A stretch of 64,000 nt of DNA, taken from positions 62,001 through 126,000 of the forward strand of contig NZ_JBGKBE010000007.1 of NCBI RefSeq assembly GCF_041358175.1. Reading direction: 5' to 3'. Of this stretch, positions 63,201-64,000 are shown in pieces. Position 1 is the first letter of the stretch; each line of letters begins with the position of its first letter. Source of the DNA: Muriicola sp041358175. GTDB lineage: Bacteria; Bacteroidota; Bacteroidia; Flavobacteriales; Flavobacteriaceae. A program made the position numbers and the translations under genes. The notes under the pieces were generated by a model that did no database searches, was not told the DNA's origin, and saw only the letters and a list, made by a program, of their open reading frames with translations.

Positions 63201-64000
63201 ACGGTGCCCCCGAAGTCGGCCAGCCCCTTAAATTCAAAATTAAAATTGGGATCTTTGGCTACCAGTGAACCGTCGAACAATTGGTCTTTCAGGATACCTG
63301 AAACGGCAACATCCTGGTAATTGTAGTCGTTGAAGTCGATCGTATACACCTGTCCGATTACTTCGGTATTCAACTTATCCTGGGCAAACCCCTGCCCTTC
63401 CACATTGACGTCCATGGAAGCCAGCCCCAGACTCTTGTCATTGACGAATCTACCTAGATCAAAATCTATAAGGGATACAAATCCCTTGTATCGGGCATTA
63501 TCGATATTGTCGACATCCGTAAGGGTGAGGTCTACATAACTACTTCCCAGACTGCTGTTTATATTTACCCTCGACCTTACGGATGATTCTGTGATAGTGG
63601 CATCTCCCCTTACGGTGAACTGGCCTAGTTTGGAAAATGTGCTGGGGATTGAAGTACCCAGTACTTCGGGCATCAGTGACCTAAGTTCGTAATAGCTGGT
63701 AGTAATATTCTTGATGCCCGCTTCAAGGACGAAGGGTTCGCTTTTAGTAAAAAGATTTTTAAAATTAAAGTCCCCCCGGATTCCGGTATTCTCTGTAGTT
63801 AGAAATACTTCGTTCACATTTAGATCGTTCAGCACTCCGTTCAGGGATGCTGAAAACAGTACTTCCTTTCCTGTCCCGAACTGGTCACTCAGCGTATTGA
63901 TGTCATCAAGAGAAACCTTAGAATCAACAAAGTTGGCTGTGAGATTCACCTTGTCAATGAATTGGGCAAAATCTTCACGGTTATAGTCAAAAACCAGGTT
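60245..64000 (-). CDS. TamB-domain translocation/assembly protein, partial (5' end outside window)
   Basis: The frame is open to the right edge, so the N-terminus is missing; about 1,251 residues are visible and the GTG at 63949 is internal. The protein is a long series of beta-strand repeats typical of the AsmA/TamB bridge-like family. The C-terminal DUF490/TamB domain shows NYRFGGVIDKSFNVKPGGSI, WDGTPLAAQLNMEAVYSL, FNIEFPGTSSIVQSELEY and a C-terminal barrel-like part. TamB-like proteins span the periplasm and are implicated in outer-membrane protein assembly and phospholipid transport. The last residues (LIKFYQKPKTLPDQE) are outside any domain. Confidence 0.93.
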   Translation of the reverse strand, partial: NLVFDYNREDFAQFIDKVNLTANFVDSKVSLDDINTLSDQFGTGKEVLFSASLNGVLNDLNVNEVFLTTENTGIRGDFNFKNLFTKSEPFVLEAGIKNITTSYYELRSLMPEVLGTSIPSTFSKLGQFTVRGDATITESSVRSRVNINSSLGSSYVDLTLTDVDNIDNARYKGFVSLIDFDLGRFVNDKSLGLASMDVNVEGQGFAQDKLNTEVIGQVYTIDFNDYNYQDVAVSGILKDQLFDGSLVAKDPNFNFEFKGLADFGGTVNNFNFNASVAYADLKKLNFIRDSVSVFKGDVKMDISGSNLDDVVGNVSFSNTNYQNINNTYYFEDFKVTSSFDQDSIRTVEINSPDIITGFMRGRFKVNELDKLLRNSIGSIYTNYKPFEISEGQVLDFNFKIYNKIVDVFFPQVAFDPNTFIRGNIVADEGDFKLNFKSPRIAAFDNVFDSIDVKIDNKNPLFNTYVSVSDVKSVYYDLKDFNLINTTLSDTLFFRTEFKGGRDFNDSYNLNFYHTFNAQNRSVIGLKRSDVSFKGNTWILNKDGDQKNKVIISRSLDSIQIQEIVMNNDNREQIRLRGELADSTYKDLQLDFKIVSLNKITPTIDSLKLQGEINGTLNILQKDDIYLPSCNLQISDFGVNEIPLGELSIGIVGNRDLTEYVVNSQISDNGIEKFSLLGNFSNRNDIPDADLMANFNNFSLEPFSPLGEGVITNIRGLLNGTAQIKGDLRNPDISGLLSLNDAGIAIPYLNVDYQFGPNSSVRLYNQTFDFENIQLTDIAMNTTAELDGTIKHQFWDDWSLDLDVNTNNNRFLILNTPYEEEVLYYGTGYLNGEGRIFGPTKALTIKVNGETAEGTSLKIPLSDVASVGDYSFINFIEKKDQQTFEIEKTLQDYEGLELNFDLDVTPDAEVEIVVDQKTGSSLKGTGEGILLIEINTKGKFNMFGDFVVVTGTYNYRFGGVIDKSFNVKPGGSIVWDGTPLAAQLNMEAVYSLTANPAPLLDNSGVTRRISTDVVVQLTGELERPTIDFNIEFPGTSSIVQSELEYKLQDPTVEERNAFFLLAQGTFVDEGSGLNQQAVTGNLIQTASGLVNSLLGGGNDKFDFGFSLEQGTLDPTQIQTENRLGVTVSTRISDRVLFNGRFGVPVGGVSETVVAGDVEVQVLLNEEGTLRAKIFNRENEIQQFLADQTGYTQGVGLSYEVDFNTFNDLLRKVFKPKQESQDTKLKVEQTRATMGRDSLIKFYQKPKTLPDQE

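Noticed and set aside
1..64000. tRNA, rRNA, CRISPR array, intact insertion sequence, SusC/SusD pair, restriction or toxin-antitoxin genes
   Set aside because: Looked for in the spacers and among the frames; nothing convincing was found.

Overview
The window looks like chromosomal DNA of a marine-type member of the Flavobacteriaceae (Bacteroidota). Evidence is the gene content (BshA of bacillithiol synthesis, Bacteroidota-style LptD and TamB, a NagZ/beta-lactamase fusion, DUF2061), weak Shine-Dalgarno sites, frequent TTG starts, and -7 boxes of the TAnnTTTG type. The genus cannot be decided from the sequence alone. No tRNA, rRNA, CRISPR array or intact insertion sequence was seen.

Region 1 (1-1610) is the 3' part of pyruvate phosphate dikinase, closed by a strong terminator. 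Region 2 (about 1.7-39.3 kb) is a large Wzx/Wzy-type exopolysaccharide or capsule locus. Its left arm holds a PHP-type tyrosine phosphatase (CpsB-like), the Wzc-like co-polymerase/kinase, the Wza-like export lipoprotein, a WbpM/PglF-like dehydratase and a sugar aminotransferase. Next come nucleotide-sugar genes for uronic acids (UDP-glucuronate epimerase, UDP-GlcNAc epimerase, UDP-glucose dehydrogenase, UDP-HexNAc dehydrogenase), a secreted heparin-lyase-I-like lipoprotein, Wzx flippase, Wzy polymerase and two glycosyltransferases. The core continues with a fused MDR-Gfo/Idh/MocA oxidoreductase, a heparinase II/III protein, two WbuB-like glycosyltransferases, WecB and WecC, a FemAB/GNAT-like acyltransferase and the PglC-like initiating phosphoglycosyltransferase. 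The right end is the most unusual part: two tandem 161-residue NTF2-like paralogues, then an amino-acid-type adenylating enzyme, an acyl carrier protein, a KAS III-like synthase, a second carrier protein and a PglD/NeuD-like acyltransferase. I read this as a small acyl (or aminoacyl) assembly line that could decorate an amino sugar of the polymer.

Region 3 (39.4-43.3 kb) is a tightly packed sulfate-activation operon, cysQ - double DUF2061 - cysC - cysD - cysN, which makes and recycles PAPS. It lies directly beside the polysaccharide locus, with no reductase or sulfotransferase in view. Region 4 (43.4-64 kb) is housekeeping and envelope biology: an OmpA-like protein; a long minus-strand series (amidase, MCE protein, two Fe-S proteins, a conserved unknown, the NagZ fusion, BshA); LptD and RidA on the plus strand; a BadF-type sugar kinase; a pfkA-gapA operon; and a partial TamB gene running off the right edge.

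Taken together, the locus has a coherent gene set for an acidic, amino-sugar-rich surface polymer: initiation on a bacillosamine-like sugar (PglF/PglE/PglC-like enzymes), at least four glycosyltransferases, three nucleotide-sugar dehydrogenases, flippase, polymerase, export machinery, tailoring enzymes and two potential lyases. The interior (roughly 16-39 kb) looks visibly richer in A+T than the flanks, has several 380-850 bp spacers without genes and carries a transposase remnant, all signs of an exchangeable region. Functions are inferred from motifs read by eye; no database search was run.
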